The notes under the pieces were generated by a model, which saw only the letters and a program-made list of their open reading frames with translations, had not been told where the DNA came from and ran no database searches. Shown here piece after piece: positions 51,016-58,668 of a DNA stretch of 64,000 bases. Each line of letters begins with the position of its first letter. Within the stretch, counting starts at the first letter, position 1. Source of the DNA: JACCXM01 sp046328335 (GTDB lineage Bacteria; Chloroflexota; Chloroflexia; Thermomicrobiales; UBA6265); assembly GCA_046328335.1 (NCBI GenBank), contig JAXLWU010000013.1, forward strand, positions 79,007 through 143,006, given 5' to 3'. The position numbers were made by a program, and so were the translations under genes.

Positions 51016-52661
51016 CATGCGTGAATCCGCGCCGCGGGGCCGCGTAGCCAGCGGCCCGGCGTTGCCCCGGTATGAACGCCGTCCCGCAGAACGCGCTCGC
51101 CATTGACCCAGACATCACGGATGCCGACCGAGAGTTGATGCGGGTTATCGAGGGTGGCGCGATCGGAGACCACCGCCGGGTCAAAGAGGACCAGATCCGC
51201 CTTCTGGCCGGGACGGAGCAGCCCGCGATCGCGCAGGCCGAGGCGGGAGGCGACGGCAGAGGACATCCGGCGCACGGCGTCCTCGAGTGGCAGGATCCCT
51301 TCTTCCCGCACAAAGCGACCGAGAATGCGCGGGTAGGTTCCGAATGCGCGCGGATGAAGCAATCCGCTCGCGCCCATCCCCGCGGGATCGACGCCGCCGG
51401 CATCAGTGGCGAAGGTGACCCACGGCTGACGCATCTGCCAGCGGAGATTCTCCTCGCTCATCATGCGGTAGAAGCAGAAGATGTTGTGGCCTTCCGCGGC
51501 GAGGAGATCGAGCGCGGTATCGGTCCAATGCTCGCCGCGCTGCGCGGCAACCTGAGCCAGGGTGCGGCCGAGATACTGTCGGTGTTCCGGCCGCTGCAAT
51601 CCGGCCAGGATCACGCCATCCGGTCCCGCGCTGGCGCCGAGGTTCTCCCAATCGGCGGCGGGGGCGAGCATCGCCTGCCGGATGCGGGCGCGGGTCTCCG
51701 GATCACGAAGATTGTCCCAGAGTTTCCCATCGGCTTCCGCCCACGGCGGGAGACAGGAGACGAGACCGGTTCCCGCCGCCGTGTAGGGGTACATGTTCGC
51801 GGTGATGTCGATTCCCGCATCGCGGGCGTCCTCGATGCGAGCGATGACCTGGGGCATCTTGTCCCAGTTCAGGGCGCCCGCGGCTTTCAGGTGGTAGATC
51901 TCGGTGGCGACTCCGGTCCTGGCGGCAATGGTGATCGCTTCTTCGAGTCCTTCCAGTAGCCGCGCTTCCTCAGAGCGAAGGTGGGTGATGTGCACCCCGC
52001 GGTACGCGGCCACGATCTCGCACAGCCCGATCAATTCGTCTGTGCCGGCATAGCATCCTGGCGGGTAGATCAGGGCTGTTGCCAGACCGAACGCGCCATC
52101 CGCCATCGCCGCCGCCAGCATCTCGCGCATGGCGTCGAGTTCCTGCGCGGTCGCGTCGCCGAGGGCCAGTCCTTTGCCCCACTCGCGCACCGTGCTACCG
52201 CCAATGAACGAACCAACGTTGACCGAGACGCCCGCGCCGACGAGCCAGCGTAGCCAATCGCCGAATCGCGTCCATGTTCTGCCGAGCGCGTTCCATCGGG
52301 CGTGATCCGCTTCACTCAGGGTCGAGCGCTCAGGAAAGGGTTCGCTGATCCGTCCGCCGAAAGGGGACGGGGTCCAGGCTTCGCCCATGATCTCGGTGGT
52401 GACGCCCTGGGTGATCTTGGAGAGGGAGCGGCGGTCGTCGAGGAAGGGCAAGATCGAGTGCGACTGGATATCGATGAACCCGGGGCAGAGGACCAGACCG
52501 GACGCGTCAATCCGCTCGAATGCGATCGTTGTCGTGCCGAAGCCCGGTGGCGCGATGTCGAGAATGCTGTCGCCGGACGTGACAAGATCACCATAGAACC
52601 AGGGGTTGCCGGTGCCATCGACGATCCGCGCTCCCGAAATGACGACCGTTGGTGCGCTCAT
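51015..52661 (-). CDS. D-aminoacylase-like amidohydrolase
   Basis: A 548-residue member of the N-acyl-D-amino-acid deacylase family (amidohydrolase 3). Typical parts: VISGARIVDGTGNPWFYGDL, LVLCPGFIDIQSHS (first metal motif), ITQGVTTEIMGEAW, VHITHLRSEEARLLEGLEEA, TEIYHLKAAGALNWDKMPQV (later His ligands), WVTFATDAGGVDPAGMGASG (Asp) and LLRPGQKADLVLFDPAVVSD. The first metal motif reads DIQSH instead of the usual DxHxH, and the Cys metal ligand of D-aminoacylase (NCG) is replaced by Glu in IMGEAW. The substrate may therefore differ from simple N-acyl-D-amino acids. Cytosolic; stands alone. Confidence 0.9.
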   Translation of the reverse strand: MSAPTVVISGARIVDGTGNPWFYGDLVTSGDSILDIAPPGFGTTTIAFERIDASGLVLCPGFIDIQSHSILPFLDDRRSLSKITQGVTTEIMGEAWTPSPFGGRISEPFPERSTLSEADHARWNALGRTWTRFGDWLRWLVGAGVSVNVGSFIGGSTVREWGKGLALGDATAQELDAMREMLAAAMADGAFGLATALIYPPGCYAGTDELIGLCEIVAAYRGVHITHLRSEEARLLEGLEEAITIAARTGVATEIYHLKAAGALNWDKMPQVIARIEDARDAGIDITANMYPYTAAGTGLVSCLPPWAEADGKLWDNLRDPETRARIRQAMLAPAADWENLGASAGPDGVILAGLQRPEHRQYLGRTLAQVAAQRGEHWTDTALDLLAAEGHNIFCFYRMMSEENLRWQMRQPWVTFATDAGGVDPAGMGASGLLHPRAFGTYPRILGRFVREEGILPLEDAVRRMSSAVASRLGLRDRGLLRPGQKADLVLFDPAVVSDRATLDNPHQLSVGIRDVWVNGERVLRDGVHTGATPGRWLRGPAARIHA

Positions 52662-52913
52662 ATACCGACGCCGACCCCTCTCTGAATTTCATTCTGCCAC
52701 GGCTGACGCGAGCCCAATCGTGTACCGAATGGGCCAAGGCTCGTGTCAAGGATGCCATGTTGGCCAACTGTGCCACGTGCCGATGCGGCAATGGGGGCCG
52801 CGGGCGAACAACGGATCGCTACCGCGGTACTGGGTGGGCATGGCAGACTGCCGGGTAGCGTCAGCGGGCCGAGCGTGCTCGCGCCGGGCACGCTATTGAT
52901 ACAGGGAGTGATG

Positions 52914-54881
52914 ATGGCGAACGAACCAGAAACAGCAAACGCCTCGCGCAGATTCCAGCCAGAGGATGTGCTGCGGCAGGCCCAGGTGCAGGATCTTTCC
53001 CTGTCGCCCGACGGCGAGACGATCGTCTACAGCCGCCGCGTGATCGTCGATGGCAAGTACCAGTCCCACCTCTGGCGGGTGGGGTGGGCAGGGGAAGGGG
53101 CCCGGCAACTCACGTTTGCGAATGCGAACGATTCGGCGCCAGTGTGTGCGCCAGATGGCTCAACCCTCGCGTTCATCTCCGATCGGGGTGGGCGCAAGCA
53201 ACCCTGGTTGCTGCCGCTCGATGGCGGCGAACCGAGGGTCGCGGCGGAGATCGCTGGGGAGAGCAAGGCGATCCAGTGGTCGCCTGACGGTTCCCGTTTG
53301 CTGGTGCTGGCGTCGAGTGGCGTCGAGCGGCTGACGGTTGGTGATCCGGCCGATCCAACCGCGCGGGTGATCGACGATTTCGGCTGGCGACTCGATGCCT
53401 ACGGGTTTCGCAACCAACTCACCAGTGTCTGGGTTACAGATCCGGACGGTGGTGCAGCGCGGCGGATTTCAGATCCGACCTGGGAAGTCCTCGATGCGCG
53501 GTGGCTGCCGGACGGGCGGCACATCGTCGCCGTGGCGGACGCCGATGAGGATCCCGGGATGCGCCGGTTTACCGAGCGGGCCGCGGCGTGGCGTCTCGCG
53601 GTTGATGAGGAGCAGGCGCCAGAAGAACTCGCGGCGCTGCCGGGAGGCGTGGCGGCCGCGCGGCCCGCTCCGAGCGGCGATCTGCTGGCGGTGATCGGGA
53701 AGGATTTTCCCGGCCAACCATCGTGGGCCGACAACCATCTCTCCATCGTGTCCGGGGAGGGGCTGCGCCGGCTGGCGCCGGAACTGGACCGTCCGGTGGA
53801 AAACGTGACGACGGGCGATCTGATGGTACGTGGCGCGCGGATCGCCTGTGAGTGGTTGGATACACAATCGATTGTGGCTCAAGTTGGCATCGGGGGGAGA
53901 ACCCTGCCGTACCAGTTCGATGTTGCGTCCGGGAGCGCCGCGCCGCTACTCGACGGCGTCTTCGTCTGCAACAGTATTGCCGTTGGCGGTGGCCGAATCG
54001 CGATGGTGGCAACCGATCGGGGCCGGCCAAGTGAGGTCTATGCGGTCGAGAGTGGGCAGGCGCGGCAGATTTCCCGGAACGGATCGGACTGGCTGGAGGC
54101 GCAGCGCCGCGATCCCGTTCGCCACGTATTCCGGCATGCCGCTGGGCACGAGATCGAGACCTGGTTGATCGAGGGGAACGCGCCACGGCCGGGACCGGTG
54201 GTGATCCAGATCCATGGCGGACCGCATGCTGCCCACGGTCCGACCCCCTGGCTCGAGATGCTGGCGCTGGCCGACGCGGGGTATCACGTGCTCTATCCCA
54301 ACCCGCGCGGGTCGAGCGGCTATGGCGAGGAATTCGCCCGCGCCATTCATGGGCGCTGGGGGGAAGTCGACGGTTCCGATCACCTGGCGCTGGTCGACTG
54401 GGCGGTGCAATGGGGGTTGGCCGACCCGGCGCGGATCGGCGTGATGGGGTTGTCCGGCGGCGGCTACATGACGACCTGGCTGCTGGGGCACCATCCGGGC
54501 ATGTTCAAGGCGGCTGTCGCCGAGAATCCGGTGTCGAACTGGGTCTCCTGGTATGGAGGATCGGATCTGACCGGCTACACCGACGACCGCTTCGTCGGGA
54601 TCGGCCGCCTCCCGGAAGATGTGGACGCGTTTCTGGCGGCGTCGCCGTTCATGGCCATTCACCAGAACCGCGCGCCACTCCTGCTCCTCCAGTCGGAGAA
54701 CGATCTGCGGTGCCCGCCAGAGCAGTCGGAAATCCTCTTTGCCATTCTCCGCTCACGCGGGGTGACGACGCAGATGGTGCGGTATCCGGGTGAACCGCAT
54801 TTCCTCGCCGGCATCGGCCGGCCCGACCGCCGGGTGGACCGGATGCGGCGGATCGTGGCGTGGTTCGAGACGTATTTGTAG
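52914..54881 (+). CDS. S9 prolyl-oligopeptidase-family serine peptidase (second of two)
   Basis: A 655-residue peptidase with an N-terminal propeller (VQDLSLSPDGETIVYSRRVI, LTFANANDSAPVCAPDGSTL, IQWSPDGSRLLVLASSG). The alpha/beta-hydrolase domain has VVIQIHGGPHAAHG and YPNPRGSSGYGEEFARAIHG, with catalytic Ser in IGVMGLSGGGYMTTWLLGHH, Asp in LLLQSENDLRCPPEQ and His in YPGEPHFLAGIGRPDRR. ATG 52914 has GGGAG five nt upstream. The in-frame extension to 52743 overlaps the divergent gene's leader and is not conserved-looking. Same length and layout as the paralogue at 37346 but a different nucleophile elbow (GLSGGG against GWSWGG). Confidence 0.94.
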   Translation: MANEPETANASRRFQPEDVLRQAQVQDLSLSPDGETIVYSRRVIVDGKYQSHLWRVGWAGEGARQLTFANANDSAPVCAPDGSTLAFISDRGGRKQPWLLPLDGGEPRVAAEIAGESKAIQWSPDGSRLLVLASSGVERLTVGDPADPTARVIDDFGWRLDAYGFRNQLTSVWVTDPDGGAARRISDPTWEVLDARWLPDGRHIVAVADADEDPGMRRFTERAAAWRLAVDEEQAPEELAALPGGVAAARPAPSGDLLAVIGKDFPGQPSWADNHLSIVSGEGLRRLAPELDRPVENVTTGDLMVRGARIACEWLDTQSIVAQVGIGGRTLPYQFDVASGSAAPLLDGVFVCNSIAVGGGRIAMVATDRGRPSEVYAVESGQARQISRNGSDWLEAQRRDPVRHVFRHAAGHEIETWLIEGNAPRPGPVVIQIHGGPHAAHGPTPWLEMLALADAGYHVLYPNPRGSSGYGEEFARAIHGRWGEVDGSDHLALVDWAVQWGLADPARIGVMGLSGGGYMTTWLLGHHPGMFKAAVAENPVSNWVSWYGGSDLTGYTDDRFVGIGRLPEDVDAFLAASPFMAIHQNRAPLLLLQSENDLRCPPEQSEILFAILRSRGVTTQMVRYPGEPHFLAGIGRPDRRVDRMRRIVAWFETYL

Positions 54882-54943
54882 TTTGTCGTGCCGCTCACCC
54901 CCTGCTTGGCCAGAGAAGGATGGGAATTGCGTTTGCTCCGCGC

Positions 54944-54990
54944 TGACCCTCACCCCAACCCCTCTCCCTGTGCGCAGGGAGAGGGGCTTC
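54944..54990. repeat. Dispersed GC-rich hairpin repeat, family B copy 1
   Basis: CTGACCCTCACCCCAAC leads into a perfect 12-bp stem, CCCCTCTCCCTG/CAGGGAGAGGGG with loop TGCG (54959-54986). A near-identical inverted copy is at 63815-63842 and a degenerate one near 60484. It could act as a bidirectional terminator between the two convergent genes. Confidence 0.8.
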
Positions 54991-55236
54991 TATCGCAATT
55001 GGTGCCGTCCCAAACGGGCAAGAACGATCGATGTCAGTCCTTCCTCCCCGCATCAGCCGTCGAGCCGCAAGATGGGCTTTCCGTCGCGCTGTGATCCACC
55101 CGAGGCCATGCGAACGTCCGATTGCGGTCGTACCTCCTCTTGTGAGGTCGGGCCGAGAGGGGCTTCGAGTCGCGGCACTCGTGACGCGGAGCCTGCGAGC
55201 AATGCATGCCGAGGTTCACATCGGCGGCATCGAGCG

Positions 55237-55300
55237 CGGGCGACGCAAGCGTCGCGCCCTACGGCAGGTGACTCGTCATGGCTTCGCTTGCGTCGCCCAC
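55237..55300. repeat. Dispersed repeat, family C copy 1
   Basis: CGGGCGACGCAAGCGTCGCG followed by CCCTACGG (from 55238) is repeated near 57917. A second inverted GCTTGCGTCGCCC lies at 55285-55297, so the segment can fold. Between 54990 and 55237 the 423-nt intergenic region shows nothing I can name. Confidence 0.65.
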
Positions 55301-55304
55301 ATGC

Positions 55305-57287
55305 TCAGTCGTCGTCCGTGGCGGCGCGGGTCGCGTCGCGGATGGTATCGACGACTCCTGAGTCGGCGAGCGTTGTGGTATCGCCGAGGGGGCGGCCGGT
55401 GGCGATGTCGCGCAGCAGGCGGCGCATGATCTTGCCGGAGCGAGTCTTGGGCAGATCGGGCGTGAACATCACCTGGCGGGGCCGCGCGATCGGCCCGATC
55501 TTCTTGCCCACGTGCTGCCGCAACTCTTCGCCGAGTTCCGGACTCGGCGCGACGCCCGATTTCAGAATCACGAACGAGAAGATCGCCTCTCCGGTGAGAT
55601 CGTCGGGCCGGCTGACCACCGCGGCCTCGGCAACGCGCTTGTCATCGACCAGAGCGCTCTCGATCTCGGTGGTCGAGAGGCGATGCCCGGAGACGTTCAT
55701 CACGTCATCGACGCGGCCCATCAACCAGTAGTCGCCGTCTTCGTCGCGGCGGGCACCATCGCCGGGGAAGTACATCCCCGGAAACTTGCTCCAGTAGGTG
55801 GCGATGTAGCGTTCCGGGTCGCCATAGATGCCGCGTAGCATCGATGGCCAGGGGGTCTTGAGCACCAGGTACCCGCCCTCGCCAAGAGGAACAGACTGAC
55901 CGCGGTCATCGACGACATCGGCGACGATGCCGGGCAGCGCCTTGGTCGCGGAACCAGGTTTTGTCGTGGTGAGACCGGGCAGCGGCGAGATCATGATGCC
56001 GCCCGTTTCCGTCTGCCACCAGGTATCGACAATCGGGCAGCGGCCGCCGCCGATGTGTTCGTGGTACCAGATCCAGGCCTCGGGGTTGATGGGCTCACCG
56101 ACCGTGCCGAGCAGCCGCAGGGAGGAAAGATCGCTCTGCTCGGCGTGCTGCGGACCCCACTTCATGTGGGCGCGAATGGCGGTCGGCGCGGTGTAGAGGA
56201 TCGTCACCCCATAGCGCTCGATGATCTCCCACCATCGGCCCGGATCGGGCCAGTCGGGAGTTCCCTCGTACATCACGCCAGTCGTGAGATTGGCCAGCGG
56301 ACCGTAGACGATGTAGGAGTGCCCGGTGACCCAGCCGATATCGGCGGCAGCCCAGTAGATATCATCCGGTTTGATGTCGAAGACGTTGCGGTGGGTGCTG
56401 GCGACGCCGGTGAGGTAACCGCCGGTGGTGTGGAGAATGCCCTTGGGTTTGGCGGTGGTGCCGGAGGTGTAGAGGAGGTAGAGCATGTCCTCGCTCTCCA
56501 TCCGCTCCGGTTCACACCACGCTGGCTGCGCAGGCACCAGATCGTGCCACCAGATGTCGCGGCCCTCTTTCATTTCAACATCCTGACCGGTGCGCTGCAC
56601 GACCAGGACGTGTTCGACACTGGTGGTCTTCTCCAGGGCGGCGTCGACGTTGACCTTGAGGCCGCTCGCCTTGCCCCGCCGATAGCCGCCGTCGGCGGTG
56701 ATGACGAGGGTCGCCTGGGAGTCGTTGATGCGGTCCGCCAGGGCCTCGGCGGAGAAGCCGCCGAAGACGACGGTATGCGGTGCGCCGATGCGGGTGCAGG
56801 CCAGCATCGCGGCCGGCAACTCCGGAATCATCGGCATGTAGATGGCGACGCGATCGCCGCGGCCGACCCCGAGCGCCTTGAGCGCGTTGGCGGCGCGGTT
56901 CACCTCGTGATGGAGATCGAGGTAGGTGATAACCCTTCGGTCGCCCGGTTCACCTTCCCAGTAGTACGCGACCTTGTCCCCGGCCCCGGCATTGACGTGG
57001 CGGTCGAGGCAGTTGACCGAGACATTGAGTTGACCGCCGCTGAACCACTTGGCGAATGGCGGTTCCCACTCCAGCACCGAGTCCCATGGCCGGTACCAGT
57101 CGAGGCGGGCCGCCTCGCCCGCCCAGAATGCTTCCGGATCGGCCGCGGCGCGCTCGTAGATGGCGGGATCGTTGACATTGGCTTGGGCGGCAAACGCGGG
57201 AGGCGGTGGGAACGCACGCTGCTCGTCGAACAGGGTTTCAATCGCCACGTGACGGTGGCTCGCGCCCGGCGTCGCGGTTTCGCTCAT
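55305..57287 (-). CDS. acsA: Acetyl-CoA synthetase (AMP-forming)
   Basis: A 660-residue ANL-family enzyme that activates acetate with ATP and CoA. Signatures: VAIYMPMIPELPAAMLACTR, LYLLYTSGTTAKPKGILHTT (A3 P-loop), VDTWWQTETGGIMISPLPGL, YFPGDGARRDEDGDYWLMGR (Asp hinge region), DDVMNVSGHRLSTTEIESAL and LPKTRSGKIMRRLLRDIATG (catalytic Lys, usual acetylation site). ATG 57287 has GAGGAGAGG upstream; an 83-residue extension is not family sequence. Divergent from the sulfide cluster, sharing its control region. Confidence 0.97.
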   Translation of the reverse strand: MSETATPGASHRHVAIETLFDEQRAFPPPPAFAAQANVNDPAIYERAAADPEAFWAGEAARLDWYRPWDSVLEWEPPFAKWFSGGQLNVSVNCLDRHVNAGAGDKVAYYWEGEPGDRRVITYLDLHHEVNRAANALKALGVGRGDRVAIYMPMIPELPAAMLACTRIGAPHTVVFGGFSAEALADRINDSQATLVITADGGYRRGKASGLKVNVDAALEKTTSVEHVLVVQRTGQDVEMKEGRDIWWHDLVPAQPAWCEPERMESEDMLYLLYTSGTTAKPKGILHTTGGYLTGVASTHRNVFDIKPDDIYWAAADIGWVTGHSYIVYGPLANLTTGVMYEGTPDWPDPGRWWEIIERYGVTILYTAPTAIRAHMKWGPQHAEQSDLSSLRLLGTVGEPINPEAWIWYHEHIGGGRCPIVDTWWQTETGGIMISPLPGLTTTKPGSATKALPGIVADVVDDRGQSVPLGEGGYLVLKTPWPSMLRGIYGDPERYIATYWSKFPGMYFPGDGARRDEDGDYWLMGRVDDVMNVSGHRLSTTEIESALVDDKRVAEAAVVSRPDDLTGEAIFSFVILKSGVAPSPELGEELRQHVGKKIGPIARPRQVMFTPDLPKTRSGKIMRRLLRDIATGRPLGDTTTLADSGVVDTIRDATRAATDDD

Positions 57288-57460
57288 GGCCTCTCCTCGC
57301 GTCGTCACGACCGGCTGCTCAGGGCCGGTCTTGGCCGAACTGGTTCCGGCTAACGGTTCCGATGGTCCCCGAGTATACCCGCCGATTTCCCTCGCTCGGA
57401 CACGGTGTTGACCGCCGCGCGTGCACTCCGGCTCACCCCGCCTTGCATTGATTTTGCCGA

Positions 57461-57485
57461 TACTATAGGATACCCCGGTACAGTA
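57461..57485 (+). promoter_or_regulatory. Candidate CsoR/CstR-type operator with -10-like box
   Basis: TACTATAGG overlaps GGATACCCCGGTAC, which contains ATACCCC, the half-site of operators bound by CsoR and CstR proteins (typically ATACCCC facing GGGGTAT). The second half is degenerate here. It lies 41-65 nt before the regulator GTG at 57526, fitting autoregulation. The divergent acs gene could also be affected. Confidence 0.45.
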
Positions 57486-57525
57486 CTTGGGGCGGTGGAA
57501 GCAGGGGTATTGATGAGGAGCCAGC

Positions 57526-57810
57526 GTGGCGAGCATTCATGATCTCGATCCGGCGAAGCGGCAGGAGTTTCAGCAGCGACTGCGGCGCATCGAGGGGCAG
57601 GCCAAGGGCGTGCAGCGGATGGTCGACGAAGGGCGTGATTGCCTGGAGATTCTCGATCAACTCGCCGCGGTACGGGCGGCGGTCAATGGACTGAGCGTCG
57701 ACATGCTCGAGACGTTCGCCCTCCACTGCCTGACCAACCCGGAGCAGTTTGCGACGAATGAAGAGGCGGTCAAGCAGGCGGTACGGGCGCTGGTCCGCAG
57801 CGGCCGCTAG
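57526..57810 (+). CDS. CsoR-family persulfide-sensing repressor (CstR-like)
   Basis: A 94-residue all-helical repressor of the CsoR/RcnR (DUF156) family: RLRRIEGQAKGVQRMVDEGR, then DCLEILDQLAAVRAAVNGL. The two ligand cysteines are Cys39 and Cys68, 29 residues apart, as in CsoR and CstR. The copper-ligand His of CsoR (position equivalent to 64 here) is Phe. Loss of that His with both Cys kept is the pattern of CstR, which forms Cys-S-S-Cys cross-links with persulfides instead of binding Cu(I). GTG start with GAGGAG 5 nt upstream. All downstream genes are persulfide or sulfite functions, which supports the assignment. Confidence 0.9.
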   Translation: MASIHDLDPAKRQEFQQRLRRIEGQAKGVQRMVDEGRDCLEILDQLAAVRAAVNGLSVDMLETFALHCLTNPEQFATNEEAVKQAVRALVRSGR

Positions 57811-57916
57811 TGCGGCTCCTGAAGACCGCTTGGGGCATGGGTCACCATGGGGAGGGGCGATGGCTTGCCTCGACCGTGGCCCATCGGGCCACCTCTGCCG
57901 GCCTTGCGGCCGACGA

Positions 57917-57940
57917 GGCGACGCAAGCGTCGCCCCTACG
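57917..57940. repeat. Dispersed repeat, family C copy 2
   Basis: GGCGACG/CGTCGCC palindrome with CAAG loop (57917-57934) followed by CCTACGG. It lies in the 217-nt gap between the regulator and the first rhodanese gene. Its presence inside the cluster may modulate read-through. Confidence 0.65.
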
Positions 57941-58027
57941 GGGTGGGCGAATCGCCAGCAGGTCTCCTGTTCTTGCCCCAGGGAAGCGAGCGGCATCGCC
58001 GCACATCGTGCGAAGCAAGGAGTGATG

Positions 58028-58621
58028 ATGGGTCAGGCAACGCTGGAGACCAGGGTTTCACCGGGGGACCTTTCCGCCCGGCGCGATGGCGTCACGATTC
58101 TGGATGTGCGGACGCCGGCCGAGTTCGAGTCGGTGCATATTCCGGGCAGTTACAACCTCCCCCTGGACCGGCTGGGCGAGCACGTGGCCGAACTCAGGAC
58201 ATCGGCCGCAGAGCCAGTAGTGCTGGTCTGCCGCTCGGGTCAGCGGGCGCAGGAGGCGGAGCGGCAGTTGGTCGCCTGTGACCTGCCGGGGCTGACCGTG
58301 CTCGAGGGTGGGCTGACGGCCTGGGAAGGCGCCGGGCTGCCGGTGGTGCGCGGCGCGCAGCGCTGGAGCATGGAGCGGCAGGTGCGCGGTGTGGCCGGCG
58401 CACTGGTGTTGGGCGGATTGATCGCCAGTCTCAAGTTTCCCCGCATGGCCGCGCTCTCGGCTGCGGTCGGTGGCGGGTTGCTCTTCTCCGCGGTGAGCGA
58501 CACCTGCATGATGGCCAAGGTGCTCGGCAAATTGCCCTACAACCAGGGCGCTGGGTGTGATGTCAGCCAAGTCATTCGCGACATCTCCGCCCGGCGGCAA
58601 ATGGCGCAAGCGGCCGATTGA
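58028..58621 (+). CDS. Rhodanese domain fused to membrane domain (DUF2892-like)
   Basis: A 197-residue sulfurtransferase. The rhodanese domain covers about residues 8-110: DGVTILDVRTPAEFESVHIP, GSYNLPLDRL, and active-site Cys68 in VVLVCRSGQRAQEAERQL, then TVLEGGLTAWEGAGLPVVRG. Two short membrane helices follow (GVAGALVLGGLIASLKF and AALSAAVGGGLLFSAVSDTC). The tail has extra Cys (DTCMMAKVLGKLPYNQGAGC). ATG 58028 is placed 5 nt after AAGGAG; 58025 is also in frame. It may hold persulfide at the membrane near the quinone reductase. First structural gene of the cluster. Confidence 0.92.
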   Translation: MGQATLETRVSPGDLSARRDGVTILDVRTPAEFESVHIPGSYNLPLDRLGEHVAELRTSAAEPVVLVCRSGQRAQEAERQLVACDLPGLTVLEGGLTAWEGAGLPVVRGAQRWSMERQVRGVAGALVLGGLIASLKFPRMAALSAAVGGGLLFSAVSDTCMMAKVLGKLPYNQGAGCDVSQVIRDISARRQMAQAAD

Positions 58622-58668
58622 CACAGAGCGAGGATAGGTCGCTTCCCGATCGCGGCTGGAGGTAATGG

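Noticed and set aside
54944..55300. CRISPR-like array in the repeat-rich gap
   Set aside because: The repeats are unrelated palindromes of different families with no regular spacing.
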